In this document: positions 44,390 through 56,000 of the stretch, piece by piece
Layout of the letters: every line of letters begins with the position of its first letter
Numbering within the stretch: the stretch's first letter is position 1
Source of the DNA: Akanthomyces muscarius
Taxonomy: Eukaryota; Ascomycota; Sordariomycetes; Hypocreales; Cordycipitaceae
Length of the DNA stretch: 64,000 nt
Direction of reading: 5' to 3'
Assembly: GCF_028009165.1 (NCBI RefSeq)
Contig: NC_079245.1
Location: 558,001 to 622,000, forward strand
Translations under genes and position numbers: made by a program
The notes under the pieces: generated by a model
The model's input: only the letters and a program-made list of their open reading frames with translations
Database searches by the model: none
What the model was told of the DNA's origin: nothing

Positions 44390-46119
44390 GGTAAAGTCAA
44401 TTGAGGAGAACTTGCCTCTATCCAGAATGCGGGGACGCAGGCGACTGATGCAGACAGGGTCGTGGGAATCATATATGAGGCCTGCTCAGCTACAAGTCTG
44501 GGTTACAGGCACAGGGTTGTCAGCGACGTCTGCAATGGATTGTCACATTGCGCCTCAACTGCCAGCCACCGGCAAAGCCATCCGCATCCTCGGCGCAGCG
44601 ACGGGTCCAAAGATAGCAAGAGCCGGGGCAGGTCGCCGGTTCCAGACCAAGATGATCATTATTCGTCCAGCCACAGGGCTACGGCAAAAGTGGCATCTTG
44701 GAGCACGGGGGGGGGGAACCCACAGAGAGCTAATAAAGCGGCATCCTCAAGCATATAGCATGCATTTATGGGGAAACCAGAAAACGCCCATGTAGCAGCG
44801 TGCACCGAGTATCAGCAGGCGGCCCGCAATAGATGCTACCTCCCAAGTGCAGCCCTGTGGTGCGATGGACGGGGGCTCGAAATGTTGCACCTGAGCGGCG
44901 GAATCAGTTTCTCCCGCAAGGAAATGCCGTGCGCACTGATATACGCTTTTGCGCGGGGGTCATTGCGGGGGGCAAGGGCTAGCTAATCTTCTTTGATCTC
45001 TCGCGCGAGTCAAGCAGACGGATAGACTGGCGACTGGCTGGTGAGGTTGTTGCCCAGAGTTTATGGAGTCCCAGGACGCGCTCCTCGAGACTTGGCGGTG
45101 AACGGTATGACTTGATACCTACAATCCGCGGAACAAATGCATAAGTGTACTATGAGAGCATTTTAAATACTTTATCTTCACAAAACTGACATTCATTTCC
45201 CAGGTTTCATTCCGTTGTCGAGGAGAGTCCACTGCAGTGACAACCGTTGGCACTAATAACCCCACACGCTAATTAGAGGCTGTCGTGCGCTGGCTCGGCC
45301 TTGTTCCGCTTCGCCGACGTTTGCCGGTGTAAGTCGGAAGGGGGACTTGGTGGCTGCATTAGATATGAAGCACAGATAGGTAATGTATGGTGCGCCGCGA
45401 GTCTTGGGAATGCAACGTGCATAAGTCCGGGGATTCGTCGATCCGACCAAGGTATCTACATGGCGCTGATAAATAAGTGCTACATCGCGCCAGGGTTGAC
45501 GGCTCTCGCGCAGGAACAGGGAAACTCTAGATCTCACAAGAAAAAAAAATCTACAAAGGCAAAATTACTGTGGTGGTTTCCAATGGACGCCGAGTGCAAA
45601 GATGCTGAAGAGGGCATGTGCACGACCTAGATTGCTTCCCAATTTATCGGTGGAACGCCCATGGGTCGACTTGGCTACTACACCTTAAAAACAAAACACA
45701 GCCCAACTCAATCAATTCGAACTTGCGAAACTGTTTGACTCATTCATAGAGGAACAAAAAAGAAATTCGTCATTTTACTGGCCCCAACAACCGTCGCAAG
45801 CCGAAGCAACATGATTCCTGGTGCAGTCTCTCGCGATGCCATCTTGTGTTGAAGCGCCATGGGAGATGGAGGGATGCTGCAATTTTCTATCGTCGTGGTG
45901 ACGCTAATCGTTTTAGCTATACCTTGCCGAAATACTGCTCAAGCAGATTCAAAAAGCATTGGATAACAAGAATCCGCGACCAATATACCCATGGGAGTAA
46001 CCGTTCGTCTTGAATTCTACCGTTCATCCTCTCATTGTGCTTTTCACAGAGATATTTCTCCTTGTCAATATAATTGCGACTCCTTGCAAGTTCCCACGAC
46101 CTTCTCAATAAATGACAAA
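44390..46119. other. Intergenic, no gene seen
   Basis: About 1.7 kb upstream of the transporter gene. It contains a G-run near 44708-44716 and an A-run near 45540. No coding signal is recognised. Confidence 0.4.
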
Positions 46120-46880
46120 GTTTGTTGGCGCAGAGTAGAAACAATGCCAGTCCTCCGTACTTCCGCTTAAGCAAGCATAGGTACCCATTCTTATTGAGCC
46201 AGTTGCCATCATGATCCAGTCCTCGGTGGCAAGTTCATCGCCATCCTCCGGCAGCTGCCGTGCATACTCTTCCTGTTCCTTTCTTGTCTCCGCGCTGTGA
46301 TCTTAGTCTGTCACTTCTTGGCATCGTACCAGATTTACCCAATCTTCGTCGTATTTGTCGTCAAGGTCCACATCAAGCACACTGCGCAGAGACGCTTCGT
46401 CCACCTGCACAAAGTACGTGTGGCGGGACGATTTATAGCACACCGGCCACTTGTATCCCCCGAGGGATTCACTTTTCTCCCTGGCCTCCTTCTCCCTCGC
46501 ACCTTCTCCCTCTCCTCCTCTGCGACCCAGGGCACGAAGCGCTTGTGAAGCGTGTCCCGCGACGCGCCGTCCAGGGGCGCCGGGTCGGACACAAAGATCC
46601 AGTCGGAGCCGTCTACGACGCTTTGTGACACGTCCTCCGTCTCTTGAAGCTCTTGGAGCTCGAGACGCAGACCCTGCGTGATGAGGTCCTGGAAGCGTGC
46701 CCAGGCCTCGTAGTCGCCTACTCGTCGCCGTACGTGCATCGGTAGATGACCTAGCCCCATTTCTGCTGGTTGCGGCTCTTCAGCCAGTCGTTCACCCGCT
46801 GCTGGCTAGCGGAACTGTGACGACATAAACCAGTACCGCTGTGGTATGAGGTGATGGCATTGCTGAGGACATAGTGGCAC
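46120..46880 (-). pseudogene. Decayed gene with several frame disruptions, family unknown
   Basis: Reading leftward from about 46880, coding-like pieces lie in order but in different frames. They are a start-like MSSAMPSPHTTAVLVYVV, then VNDWLKSRNQQKWG ending at an in-frame TAG, then GDYEAWARFQDLITQGLRLE through DTLHKRFVPWVAEEERE (start at 46760), then after a shift of one frame YKWPVCYKSSRHTYFVQVD and LRSVLDVDLDDKYDEDW at about 46340-46460, then EEYARQLPEDGDELATEDW at about 46230-46290. At least three disruptions cannot all be introns, because the gaps are too short. I do not recognise the family. It resembles a once-functional protein of roughly 250 residues that has lost its frame. Confidence 0.5.
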
Positions 46881-47055
46881 GATGGGAATTTGTCTTGCAG
46901 GCCGCGCGGGGTTGAAACGCCGCGAAATCGGAAAAGATGGACCACGGGAAGCAAATCTATCCAACACAAGATACAAGCGCTATCACATCGCTACAGAAAA
47001 GATCAAGAGCAGCTGTGAAACAACTGGGGTGGAGTTGTGTTCCTCGCGCCAATGC

Positions 47056-48113
47056 TTAGACCGCTATTCGGGGAGCAAGGTTGGCAGGGTCATCGCCGCA
47101 GGTGCCCTCTTTGGCGTCTCCTGTGGCGTACCGGGTTTCGCCAACTGGCTGGCTAGCAATCCATCGCAGCAGCGTCCACGCGTCTGGGCTCGGCGCCGCC
47201 CCTGACAGATCGAGCGTGCGCGATTGGCGCATGACGAGCATGTTCTGCTTGCCGTCGAAGCAAGCCTGCGTGAGACGAGCGGTCTGGTTTCGCAGAATCG
47301 TCGCGACGAGGACCGGCTTGGTATGGTGATCTGTGTAGCTGCCGTCTTCGAGCTGAAACTTGACCAGCGCGGCGGCCGCCTCAGCTTCGCAGAGCTGAAT
47401 TGCCCCGTTGTCTGGCGCGCCGGAGTCGAGCACGAGGCAGGCTGCATGAGGCACCTCCGATGCGGCATGCGCCAACATAACCCACTGTGCGTAGTATTGG
47501 TGATATGGCGCAGCGCGCCAGGGCCGTGGGTGGAAGTAGCGAAAAGGTACACGCAGTCCGATTGCGGATCGGATAGAGCCTGGAGAGCTACGAAGCGTCA
47601 GCGCAATGTCGGGGCTTTGCGAGGTGACGGCGGCAACCTAGAATAGCCCTAGAGAGCCTCGATGGACAGATTTTTTACGTACCAGTAGAAGCCCCATAGA
47701 TCCGGTGCCATGTGGCCTAATGTGTGCAGGCACTGCCGGAGCCAGAGCGTGATGTTTTCGGGAACTAATAACAGGATAGCTTGGTCCACGGCTTGAGGGT
47801 CGATATCCCGCCAGTAAGGTCTATCATAGTGCGTTTCGTACTGCAGAACCTCAAGCGGCCAGTCGCAAGGCCCAAAAAATGTTTCAGAGATATCCGACAG
47901 GGAGCTTGGGCTTTCGTCCACGTTGAGCTGCGCACCCAGAGCTATAGACAGGCCGCTGAGTGCATCTTTTCTGATAGTCGGCACTTCGATTTTGCCCAGC
48001 GCGTCGATAATCTGAGTGAGCTTCTCAAGCTGAGCTCGCTCAATGGCCGCGTACTGCAGTTTGTCTGTCTCGGTGAGGTTGGCGGGCGACACGCCAAGGG
48101 CGGAGCAGGGCAT
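47056..48113 (-). CDS. Hypothetical protein, two exons
   Basis: Exons 47683-48113 and 47056-47587 give 320 residues when spliced GTACGT...TAG in phase. An alternative acceptor 8 bases further on (47579) is possible, and then the donor would have to change too. Exon 1 encodes helical, Leu-rich sequence (LQYAAIERAQLEKLTQIIDA, LWLRQCLHTLGHMAPDLWGF). Exon 2 encodes VPFRYFHPRPWRAAPYHQYY, VMLAHAASEVPHAACLVLDS and ends TAA. The composition looks like a real protein: Trp/Tyr-rich, hydrophobic periodicity, no long low-complexity stretch. No domain is recognised. It is close to the decayed gene at 46120-46880 on the same strand, but has its own stop codon. Splice choice is the main uncertainty. Confidence 0.5.
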
Positions 48114-49140
48114 TGTTCTCGGCCAGACTGCTTCGTCGTGGGGGGCTTGAATGCTTGATTTGATGTAGTGAATTAGCTGAGCGAGATATTGCCTTGCGCA
48201 TTTAATTCTGTTCGTGATGTTGGTGGAGCTGCAATGATGCTTGTTGGAGGGAGTTTGCTCTTGTTTAATTTTTTGTAGAGGTCATGACGAGTTGTCATGG
48301 TAACCTCGCTTTTTTGTGCGTCACCGGCGGCCAGTTTTCGTGGCCAGCTGCTCAAAAGCGTGGCCATTTAAATAAGGAGGTGCAGTAGAATTTCGAGCAT
48401 CATGACAATAGTACGATCGTGTCCACGGACACTGACCTATTGCCTCGGGACGGCGCGGGTGCCAAGCGCGTACGTAGACCCTCAGTAGCGGGTACGCTGC
48501 CGACAAGCTGGGAATGTGAGGATGCGAGATGCACACTGATGGCATATCTAGGCTAGGGTCAGTCAGGAAATACCGTTTTTTTTTTTTAAAAATTTAGCAC
48601 ATTTACTTCATTCAGGGCTGATGGTACTCCATCTATGGCGATCAAGGCAGTCGGTGCGTTCAGCGATGCTTGTTGGTCGATGAGGATGGCCCAACAGAAC
48701 GAGCTTACCCGGCAGCGGGTTTATAGTAAGTTGGAAGTGCGTATCCGTACGGCCAACGGCTTCCGGAGTTTTGGAGGTATCAGAAACAAAGGATATTTGA
48801 GGACAGGGAAGACAAGGTCAAGAAATGATATGCCGGTAGGCTTTCGTATGGCCTTGTTTCTCGGCTAAACGGCGGTAGAAGAACTGAAGATTCCAAGTTT
48901 TGTTGATTATAAACAATGCTTGCACTACCAATTTCGATGCTCACGCGACCAAACGCAAGTAAACATAAATCAGAATCATTAGAACACCAATAATTCGAAA
49001 TCACCAAGTCGGACCATTATGCTTTAGATTTCCCTGTACGGCCAAGGACACATCGAGTTGGAAGTGAGCATCGGGTGGATAGGAAAATATACAACTGGCC
49101 GGTCCCTCTCGCCCGTCAGTTCATACCACAGGCATGAACT

Positions 49141-49262
49141 ATCGGCCAATTTTCTGGAATCATCTCGTGGCGATGTCTATAGCATGTCATATCACATCGC
49201 AGCCATTAACCATCGGCCAATTTCTGGAATCATCTCGTGACAATTTCTATAACATGTCATAT
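49141..49262. repeat. Two copies of a 51-52-bp sequence, 71 bp apart
   Basis: Copy 1 is 49141-49192 and copy 2 is 49212-49262. Both run from atcggccaat to catgtcatat. They differ by one T and four substitutions, three of them G in copy 1 versus A in copy 2. The repeat is too short for classical repeat-induced point mutation, so this may be ordinary divergence. Confidence 0.8.
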
Positions 49263-49579
49263 TCTTCAACTTCACACGCCTCCTCCACCTTTCCACCATG
49301 TCAAATAAATCCCGTTCTTTTTTCCCCAAACAGCTGCAGGCCAAGCCACGTCAAGAATTATCACGCCACTTTTTCCGCCTCACGTTCGTCCCTTTTTCAG
49401 CCGTGCAAGGCCATCTCCTCAGTTGTGGTGACCCAGCATCCATCCCAAAACTGGGGAATGTCTTACGCCAGCCATGCCCATCCAAGCCATCTTCCCACCG
49501 ACTAAATGTTCGGCTTTTTGGCGTCGGCCGGCGTGTCTGGAGAGTTTGAAACAAGCGCCTTCTGAACGAGTGACAGGTC

Positions 49580-49601
49580 TTTTTTTTTTTTTTTTTTTTT
49601 T
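49580..49601. repeat. Poly-T run of 22
   Basis: An uninterrupted homopolymer in non-coding DNA. It is a likely site of length error in the assembly and of strain variation. Confidence 0.9.
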
Positions 49602-50654
49602 GCTCGTCCCAGTCCCCGAGATTGTTGCCCGTTTAATCGGCATTTACAAATAGATTTCATCAAGGAATTCGTCTGATGACAACTTCCCCGTGCAATAGCA
49701 GGCGCCATGCCCCAGACGAAAGATGGTGCTACCTCACTACGCACATCAAAGGCGAGCTCGCATTACAAGACACCAACGCCTGAGCTGAGCTCATCAACAC
49801 CAATCTGTCAAGCACTGTCATCTGGCGGGCATAGCAAGAACAATACGTTGCCGTTCAATGTAGTTGGTGATTTTGTGGCAGAGCAATTCCCCTAACCCGA
49901 CTGAAACAATGCATATTCCTCCTGTCACCACTTACAGACACGCCCTCTAGCCAGGCCTCTTTTCAGCTAGAGAGCACACCTCGCATATCCCTACCCGGGC
50001 CTTCCGACCTTCGCGCGCCATGTTGTCGGGTTTTCGGCCTTATCCTTCGTTCTGTCGCACCATCCTCCAGTTTCACAATGTCTTCGTCAGGTTCCAAGAC
50101 ATTTCGAAACTTGCGTCCATTTTCACACACGCCCCGATTACATCATGATGACTGACATCTCAGTCACTCACAAGTACCTTCCGTGATGGCAGACACGCTA
50201 ATCATGGCACGAATAAAGGTGTGCATCGCAGTCATTCTGCTGTGTAGATGATCGCTTCACGGTGCGGAGTGGCTGGGTGGGTGGCTCTTGACCTCGCCAG
50301 AAGGTTGATATTGAATTTGACTTGCTTGCATCTCATGTATTTCGTCACAATCATGCGCCGCACATATATAGACAAAGCACACGTGCAAAAGCCAAAGTCG
50401 TGAGATACTTGTTGCATAGTGTTTGCCGTAGGGCAGATATTCGTTCTCGCCGTGTGTGGCTGTCGAACTTGAACGTTTCGAGTACCCAGCAGCATTCTCG
50501 TGGGTGTTTCGGAGTCCTCTCTCGCCGATATGAAGCCTTGAGTTGACAAGGCATGATACCAAAGTCAACCATGTCAAAATGTCTTTACCAACATGTAGTG
50601 GCGTAATTGTGACAACTACCCTGTCCATGCCTATCGTGGCATGATTGTGCGATA

Positions 50655-53033
50655 TCACGGCCTCTTCGTCGACACTTCCAAGCTGCCAGTCCAGAAGAAA
50701 TGCGGCGCGCCGGGTGGAACGCGTAAAGTGGCATCTTTTCTCGAGTGCTGCAGATCCTGGTACAGTGAGCGCCCCGTGGCGCGGTGCCTTTTCAGAGCGT
50801 CGAGAACATCCTGCATTCCAGCCAGCTCTTGGGGTGCGGGGCACGCAAGCTCACCCGGCGGCATGATGGCTGCACGCCAAGCCGTGTGGAAAATGTATGA
50901 CTTTTCAGGAACGCCTGCAAGGACTTGGGCTGGGGAAACCGGGCCTACACCATAGCGCAGGCTACGATGGTTCAGCACCAGCCGACGATACTGGTTGATG
51001 ATGGGGTTGCTGTGTGGCTGCACCGGCCCAGACCACACCCGCAACTGGAAACCACATCCATTCCACTCATCGTGATATGTAATAGCTTCTGAATTGTCTC
51101 GGTCACTATTATCTGCTTCCCCAACTTGTTGCGCACTAGTATCTGTAGCGCTTGCGCCGTCAGTCCCAAGTCGGCGGGCACCGCGAGACTTCGCGTCCGG
51201 CGACGGACGTGTAGAGAGGTGACTCTCGTCCTCGAAGAAGCTGAAACCCCTCTCCCCGCTGTTCATGAGATGTTCGGCATCTATATCCTCCGCCGCAGAG
51301 GTATCTTTGACCAGAGTGTCGGGGTCAAACTCTAGTCGTAGGTGTCTTAGGCCCTTTAGCATACCTGGCCAGCGCCACGATGATACCTGATTAGAGTGGC
51401 TCGCATCCCAAATGCTTCGCTCTTGAACAGATAGCAATTTGAGAAAGCCTAGTAGCCGCTCAATCACTGGTCCAGAAGATCGCCGCGGTACATGCGTCAA
51501 CGTCAGTGAGTAAAGACGGGGGTTCATGTCAGGCACGAAGCGCTGCGGGTAAGCCCTGTCTATACGAAAGCGAATAGAAGTCTCGGCGAGGTACAGCCTG
51601 GCCAAAGATGACAATTCATTGGCAGCTAGGGTAGGAATATTGGTGACTAACGAGTGGTGTATTCGCAGCGACCGTAGATTGGAGGAACACACTGGCCGAA
51701 AGACATGGGCTATTCCTACGACGCCATAGAGCGATGTTTGAGTCGGCCAAAAATCTAGAGTAGCGCTGCACGGCGGTACAAGCGGCATGAAATCGCATGC
51801 GAAATGCTCGATTTGTCCGTTCGATGTCCGAAGTAATCTCTCAATACCGCTCGCCGAGATCTGATTATACGAGACGTCCAAGTGGGTGATGCCTCTAGAG
51901 TTACGATACGTGTCCTCAACGTCATAGTTTGTGGACTGGTGGGATAAGATGCGCGTTGCTTCGTCTGCACAATCTGAACGCAAGGTGCCCCGTCCATCAG
52001 AGCGGAAAACTTGACGTTGACTGTGTAAGAAGTAGGGCTGTGCGTTGTATGTGGGAGCATCCAAGTTATACCGGTCAGGGCTGCTGAAACCACCGCTGAG
52101 CTGAGATTCCTCGATGAATTCAAATGGGCCATATGATGCGGTGCCATGTTCGGAAACGGACAGCTTGCCCTCTACTTGAAAATGGACAGACGAGCGCAGG
52201 GATGAGAGAGGGAAGCACCGCTCTACCAAGGTCTGCAGAATAGAATCTGTAAGCCGATTATGGCTCAGGTCCAGGCTCCAAAGTCGCAGCCTATACAGTT
52301 CAGCCAGGCCGATAAAGGTGGCATCGTCAAGTTCGCGCCCAGCCAGTTTCAAGATTCGTAGATCGGAAAGGAGCGAGGGCTGGATCAGGGGTGCCACGGA
52401 ACCCGGCAGATTAGATACATCGAGATAGACCAGCTTCTGTAAGGACGTCGAGGTAAAAAATGTACTGGGAAGCCGTGTGGAGCAATGCGAGATGCTAAGA
52501 AGCAAGGGGGAAGAGTGCGTCCTTGTAAGGCTGACGAGAGAGTTTGGATCAATTTCTGTGTGGTGGTCGAGCAAAAGAGCATTTGCGTTGGGCAGCAGCT
52601 TCAGGGCCATGTGAAGACTGCGGAGAAATCGGGCATTTTGGTCCGTGGCAAACTGATAACATTCTCTGGCGAAGTCACGAAGGTCAAGAATACGGGCCAA
52701 GCCGCGTGTGGACGGGCGGACATTGCCGAGCTTGACAAAGGTAAAATCGAACCACCAAGCGAGATCTGCAAATGTAGTGTTAGATTGAGCACAACGGAGC
52801 GGCAAGCTGCGATACGAAGGACCGTAACACGATGACTGACCATCATCAGGTTGTAAGCCACGCCGGCGAACGGTGGTTAGGATGTCTACCCACAGGCGAG
52901 GGGCAAACACCTTCCAAAAGTGGCGATTGACCAGGCAGAGGACATGGTGGTCGGCGATGTGAATGTATGGGGCAGCAAGTTCTAGCCAGTCAGCGCGAGT
53001 GGTTGCCTCCTGGTACGATGGCAGCGACGCCAT
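50655..53033 (-). CDS. F-box-like / leucine-rich repeat protein
   Basis: Open over its whole length (792 codons), but bases 52766-52840 look like a 75-nt intron with a GTCAGT donor, a TCTAAC branch point and a TTTGCAG acceptor. Splicing gives 767 residues and joins PDD to LAWWFDFTF. The N-terminus (about 15-55, with VLCLVNRHFWKVFAPRLW) resembles an F-box in its second half. The middle has leucine-rich repeat units: LWSLDLSHNRLTDSILQTLV, HLDVSYNQISASGIERLL, and others less regular. The C-terminal 150 residues are Ser/Asp-rich. F-box/LRR proteins are usually SCF ubiquitin-ligase substrate receptors. Here the F-box is weak, so the role is inferred. Confidence 0.8.
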   Translation of the reverse strand: MASLPSYQEATTRADWLELAAPYIHIADHHVLCLVNRHFWKVFAPRLWVDILTTVRRRGLQPDDGQSSCYGPSYRSLPLRCAQSNTTFADLAWWFDFTFVKLGNVRPSTRGLARILDLRDFARECYQFATDQNARFLRSLHMALKLLPNANALLLDHHTEIDPNSLVSLTRTHSSPLLLSISHCSTRLPSTFFTSTSLQKLVYLDVSNLPGSVAPLIQPSLLSDLRILKLAGRELDDATFIGLAELYRLRLWSLDLSHNRLTDSILQTLVERCFPLSSLRSSVHFQVEGKLSVSEHGTASYGPFEFIEESQLSGGFSSPDRYNLDAPTYNAQPYFLHSQRQVFRSDGRGTLRSDCADEATRILSHQSTNYDVEDTYRNSRGITHLDVSYNQISASGIERLLRTSNGQIEHFACDFMPLVPPCSATLDFWPTQTSLYGVVGIAHVFRPVCSSNLRSLRIHHSLVTNIPTLAANELSSLARLYLAETSIRFRIDRAYPQRFVPDMNPRLYSLTLTHVPRRSSGPVIERLLGFLKLLSVQERSIWDASHSNQVSSWRWPGMLKGLRHLRLEFDPDTLVKDTSAAEDIDAEHLMNSGERGFSFFEDESHLSTRPSPDAKSRGARRLGTDGASATDTSAQQVGEADNSDRDNSEAITYHDEWNGCGFQLRVWSGPVQPHSNPIINQYRRLVLNHRSLRYGVGPVSPAQVLAGVPEKSYIFHTAWRAAIMPPGELACPAPQELAGMQDVLDALKRHRATGRSLYQDLQHSRKDATLRVPPGAPHFFWTGSLEVSTKRP

Positions 53034-56000
53034 GCTGTGCTATGTGCCAAGGTGCGGCAAGCAACGCGGGATCGAGGGCTTTATTAGACAGTCGAGATGA
53101 TGCACCATAAAAGTATGCCAAAGTGGAGCTCTCCCTTGTCGGAAATCGATTCCAGCTCCCGGAATTTGACACAGTTGTTCAGCAAACTGCCTTGCTGTTG
53201 ATATTGTATCGACAGAGCACAGTCTGTGTTCTGTGATGCGATACGGGAGGGTGGCCAGCTCAGCTTGCCGTCCAATCGTCTAAGCCAAGGTTCGGGCCAT
53301 TACAAAGCAAGCAAGGCCGCCAGAGCGTAGAAGAAAAAAGGAATCAAGACTCGACTGTTCAAAAGAAAACGTCGCCTGCAGTGCGCTCCGTAGAGGCGCA
53401 GTAGGTTGGTGGGTGGCGTCGAGGTCAAAGCGAGAGCTGGTCGGGGTAGTGGTGCTGGCTGGGTTAGGCGGCGTGGACGTAGCCAGCGGCTCGGGAGAGA
53501 GCGAGAGAAAAGGCCGGACGCTGATCTAGACAACTAGATTCATGCAGATCGACCGCACAGGCTGATGTGACGGTAGCGAGTGGGCTGTCAGACAGCATGA
53601 TGGACAGAAATAGCTGTTAGACCTGCGTGAGGTCGGCGAACGGTTGACGCTACTGATGCACGTTCAAGGAGTCTTTTCAAAGAGTCTGCAAATCCGATTC
53701 GTGAGGTTGGAGAAAGGACGGCCGAGTAGGAGTGCCAGTCGAAGAGATGGAAGAAATGGATTTGACTCTGTGCAGATGAGCCAGTCCGTTTGATGTCGAT
53801 GAGGGCGATGATAACTGAGAGAGCAAGTGGTGAGTGGACGAGGGCGGGGCATCCACTCCGCTACCAACAGGACCAGCTGCGAGCCGGGCGGCGGTGGGTG
53901 ACGGCATGAGAGCCAGCAAACGAGCGCTGGAAGAGTGGCTTACGGCCGGGGTAAACGTGCAGTGACTTATAATTTGGTGACCAGATGCGTATCAGAACAA
54001 GTATCGCCTCGCGACCGCGCCACTAAGTTACGGCGCAGTCGCCTGCCAGCCGCCACCAGTCGCCACAATGTTGAGCCACGCTGGCTTGCTGCTTGTGGAA
54101 CGCAGCCTGCAGCTACCTGAAAGCCACTCAAGCCACTGTAACCCGTCAAGACCAGGCCTGCCTGTTGCCCAGGCACATTCATCAGAGCAGGGCCCTCCGG
54201 CTCCTGGACTTGAAGCTTGAAGTCTTACCCGGTAGGTGAATTCGTCATAAATAGCCGCATATGCGATTCCAAACTCTATTTACACCAATAGCCTGGCGGC
54301 TGGTCTCGGCGTCGTACGACGAGTCGACTTTTGTCTATCCACAAACGAGAAAAGAGACATCTTGGAAGAATACAACACGCGGCCTTGGACAGCAAAGACG
54401 AGCGCCCGCTGCAGCGCCGAACCAAGAGTTTAGGCTCCCGGACCGATATGCGGAGAAGGGACATGGTGGAGGTCGAGATGGAAGAAGACGCGTGAACGAG
54501 CGACATACTAGAAGCAAGACTGAGCCGTGTCCCAGAAAAGCAAACGCGAACCAATGCTACGGTTCATGTGTTGCATTACGACGGCACGATAGAGTGCGTT
54601 CTGCAAGGCACACACCAGATGAAGCACACCCTCTTCGTGGCGGTGCTCATTTCATCTAGCTTTGTCGCCTGCAGCATCTGAAATGACAAGGCCATGACAA
54701 GGATCCCCCAGCGGCGCCTTCGACACACACCCCCCCCCCCTTCACAGCAAAAGCAAAATAGGGCAAAGCACGGCCCAGGTTGCATGAGCAGATCGGACAG
54801 AGGGGTCAGCAAAGCAAGCGGCCAAGGTCGTGTAGTGCTTCCTTTTCCAGATCCACGTTCTTTTTTCCTGGGCATTTCTTTTCTTTCGACTGGTTTCAAG
54901 TTGAGAAAAAACAGACGTCTATTTTCGCCCGCTACCAAGCTTAATGCAAGCTTGGCTGGGACTCGCTTGCAACAGGGTCCATGCTTGCATGTTGGTCGGA
55001 CTGAATCGCCGTGGTCGGCATGAGCGAATAAAGAAAAAAAGAGAACTGATATTGCCGTCTTTGCTGCCCGCGCCATTTCGACGTCATCTTCTGCTTCGTG
55101 CGCACACTTCAATTACATGGCTAACAGCGGCGGTGGGCTGGAACACTAATAAGTTGGTCTTGGCTAACCGTGCTCACCATTATTAGCCCCCAACAAGTGC
55201 GGTCGGCTGGTGCGCAGATGGGCTATACCTAAAATGTTTCTACTCGCGCCAGTTTCACCTGATGAACCAGATTTTCTTACATGTCCTTTTTTTTGGTTCT
55301 ATCTCTTGAGCCATGTCCAGCTGATTTTACACTCAACAAGGCGGAGTCGTGTAGTCAATAATTTGTTGTCGCGATGCGACAATACAGGCCAGCATAACAC
55401 GATTCATGAACATACGACGTGCTGGTGTTTGTGAGTTGTAACATCAATACCGCAACACCAAATGCCAAGCACATCCACATCAGGGAAGCTCGGGCCAGTA
55501 GCCAAGTTCCAACCCGATGCGGAAACAAGATGTCTTTTGCTCGTCTGTGCATGCGCAGACTAGTCGCAGCCTTCTCCCATAATTCCGCTGACTGATTTGT
55601 CCCACCCCTGGCCCTGGACGCACCTTGCGAGTGGCCAGGGTACCAGTCATGTCTCGCCCATGGGTTTCTGGCTATCGGCAGATGCAGAGGAGTGGCTGTC
55701 TGGCTGCGCGGAACAATCTCGACTGTCACACAAGACCTTGACGAGAAAACATGCGCAGATACACAAAGGCACGTTACACTTGACGGTATCCCGCAGCGGC
55801 GATTGGCATGTGCATGGCCCAACGAGCCTTGACTAGGGTGTCAAGGTGTGTACGGTCGCTCTCCGAAATCACCCAAACGAGTCAGATATCAAGTTGAAGC
55901 TGCAGCTTGGTGCAACCGTGGCCAATGCGGCCATGCATGGCTGCCGGCGATACCGCGACGCGTGTGCTGGGCAACCCGATTTGGACTCCCGACGCACTAG

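Larger units (their letters stand above)
48114..50654. other. Intergenic, with a small duplication and a poly-T run
   Basis: About 2.5 kb with no convincing gene. It contains the 51-52-bp duplication at 49141-49262 and a run of 22 T residues at 49580-49601. Part must be the promoter of the 47056-48113 gene. Confidence 0.4.

Noticed and set aside
54576..55112. Minus-strand ORF of 178 codons
   Set aside because: It includes a glycine run and low-complexity basic stretches, and no family features are present.
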